Shown: piece after piece, positions 31,841 to 32,948 of the stretch
How positions within the stretch are numbered: the first letter of the stretch is position 1
Layout of the letters: each line of letters starts with the position of its first letter
Source: Alphaproteobacteria bacterium
Lineage (GTDB): Bacteria > Pseudomonadota > Alphaproteobacteria > GCA-2731375
Length of the DNA: 32,948 bases
Assembly (NCBI GenBank): GCA_016869175.1
Contig: VGEV01000025.1
Span: 1 to 32,948, forward strand
Direction of reading: 5' to 3'
Program-made: the position numbers and the translations under genes
Notes under the pieces: generated by a model
What the model was told of the DNA's origin: nothing
Seen by the model: only the letters and a program-made list of their open reading frames with translations
Database searches by the model: none

Positions 31841-32948
31841 CTAGTGTTGCTTGCTCTCGAACTCGTGGAACTCGCTCATGAAGGCGGCCGCCACGGCGGC
31901 GTTCAGCTTGCAGTCGAGGAACAGCGGCCCCTCGGGCTTGGCCAACAGCGGCGCCACCTTCTGCAGGTCGTCCAGCGTGCGGATGGTGGCGGCCTGGAAG
32001 CCGAAGGCCTCCGCGATGGGTGCGAAATCGACGTCCGGAAACACCGACTTCTCCACCGGCAGGCTGCGCATCTTGAGGAAATGCAGCTCCGCCCCATAGG
32101 CGCAGTCGTTCATCAGCACGATGACGAGCGGCAGGTCCTCGCGCACCACGGTCTCCAGTTCGCCCATGGTCATGAGGAAGCCGCCGTCGCCAATCACCAG
32201 CACCGTGGTCTCGCCCGTCCGGCCCTTGGCGACACCCAGGGCGGTGCCGAAGCCCATGCCGATCGAGGCGAACTCGCTGGTCATCTTCAGCCGCCCGGGA
32301 TCGGGCACCGTGAGGTACGGCAGGATGCCCAGGAAGTTGCCGGCGTCGTAGACGAGGTTGCGCCTGGCCGGCAGCAGCCTGTCGAGCGCCACGCCGAGCG
32401 AACGCATGTCGACGGTGCGGGGCGTGTTGGCCGGCTGGAAATCCTTGGCGAGATCGAAGTCCGCCAGGAACTTGCGGGTTTCGTCCGAACGGAACGGCCG
32501 CTCGGCATTGGCACCGGGCGGGATCGCCGCCAGCATGGCTTCCGCCGCTAGGCGCGCATCGCCCACCACCGCCACGTCGGCGGTGTGCCAGCGGCCGATA
32601 TGCGCGCGCATGGCATCCACGTGGATCAGCGGCACCTTGGGAAGCGAGTGGCCGAAGCTCATGGTGAAGAAATTGAGGCCGGCGCCGAACACCGCCACGC
32701 AATCGGCCTGGTCGATCATCCGGCGCGCGGCGGAATGCGAGAACGAGCCGACGATGCCAAGATTGAAGGGGTGCCCCTTGAACAGATCCTTGCCGCGCGC
32801 CGAAGTGGCGAGCAGCGCGCCGGTGCGCTCGGCCAGTTGCTCAAGGGCTTGCTTGGCGCCCGAGAGGTAGGCGCCACGGCCGGCCAGGATCAGCGGCTTG
32901 CGCGCCTGCCGCAGCAGGGCCGCCGCCGCCTCGATCGACTGCGGCCGC
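31841..32948 (-). CDS. Thiamine-diphosphate-dependent enzyme (acetolactate synthase-like), 5' end outside the window
   Basis: About 369 residues of a TPP enzyme are visible; the gene runs off the right edge, so its N-terminal pyrimidine-binding domain is missing from view. The central domain is seen as KPLILAGRGAYLSGA, then LLATSARGKDLFKGHPFNLGIVG and VAVFGAGLN. The C-terminal domain carries the cofactor motif GDGG ... LMND (about 32105-32191), which binds Mg and diphosphate. An internal ATG at 32719 is not the start, because coherent domain sequence continues upstream. The substrate may be a 2-oxo acid or an acyl donor. The gene is followed 8 bp later by the proline racemase-family gene. Confidence 0.88.
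   Translation of the reverse strand, partial: RPQSIEAAAALLRQARKPLILAGRGAYLSGAKQALEQLAERTGALLATSARGKDLFKGHPFNLGIVGSFSHSAARRMIDQADCVAVFGAGLNFFTMSFGHSLPKVPLIHVDAMRAHIGRWHTADVAVVGDARLAAEAMLAAIPPGANAERPFRSDETRKFLADFDLAKDFQPANTPRTVDMRSLGVALDRLLPARRNLVYDAGNFLGILPYLTVPDPGRLKMTSEFASIGMGFGTALGVAKGRTGETTVLVIGDGGFLMTMGELETVVREDLPLVIVLMNDCAYGAELHFLKMRSLPVEKSVFPDVDFAPIAEAFGFQAATIRTLDDLQKVAPLLAKPEGPLFLDCKLNAAVAAAFMSEFHEFESKQH

Noticed and set aside
1-32948. CRISPR arrays, insertion sequences, prophage or toxin-antitoxin genes
   Set aside because: No regularly spaced repeats, transposase, integrase or recognisable toxin-antitoxin pair was found on either strand.

Overview
The window is very GC-rich and is read as chromosomal DNA of an alphaproteobacterium, probably of Rhodospirillales type. 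This is inferred from a GcrA-type C-terminal motif, a PleD-like two-receiver/GGDEF protein, the sdhE-mfd pair divergent from recG, and dense coding on both strands with many short gaps and overlaps. No transposase, integrase, CRISPR array or phage gene was recognised.

Layout. Positions 1-1100 look eroded: the front ends of three genes without their tails (an autotransporter-like secreted protein, a lipoprotein hydrolase and an EthD-like domain) surround an intact tRNA-Ser(UGA). Positions 1097-4438 hold acyl-CoA/oxidoreductase metabolism: a quinone oxidoreductase and an enoyl-CoA hydratase in one operon, convergent with an acyl-CoA synthetase. Positions 4495-8455 (minus) hold a Kef-type potassium efflux gene cut by one in-frame TAG, a secreted hypothetical protein and a TTC38-like TPR protein. 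Positions 8699-12439 hold a luciferase-family monooxygenase, a 63-residue protein that is only the C-terminal motif of GcrA with a perfect 16-bp palindrome over its start codon, an SDR, and a PleD paralogue whose active sites are all altered.

Positions 12486-19805 are the conserved core: a DsbA/FrnE-like oxidoreductase, mfd, sdhE, recG and a DUF502 membrane protein, with overlaps at both convergent ends. Positions 19853-21378 (minus) pair a nicotinamidase with a dehalogenase that keeps every fluoroacetate dehalogenase active-site residue. Divergent from it, 21437-23570 is a type III polyketide synthase followed by an ICMT-type methyltransferase (a likely alkylpyrone or alkylresorcinol pathway) and a Sel1-repeat protein.

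Positions 23722-26825 hold an SDR, then a MerR-HTH + PAS-like + degenerate class III cyclase protein, then a small PAS-like gene broken by a one-base frameshift. Positions 26902-28227 are a compact RidA, rhodanese and thioesterase operon using GTG and TTG starts fixed by good ribosome binding sites. Positions 28329-30770 are an acetamidase/formamidase and an MFS transporter. The window closes on the minus strand with a proline racemase-superfamily enzyme of the Ser/Cys type behind a thiamine-diphosphate enzyme that runs off the right edge.

The best candidates for new biology are the MerR-PAS-pseudocyclase regulator with its PAS neighbour, the stand-alone GcrA-like motif with its palindrome, and the triply altered PleD paralogue. 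The split kef gene, the frameshifted PAS gene and the truncated genes at the left edge are either real lesions or assembly/sequencing errors, and this should be settled first.
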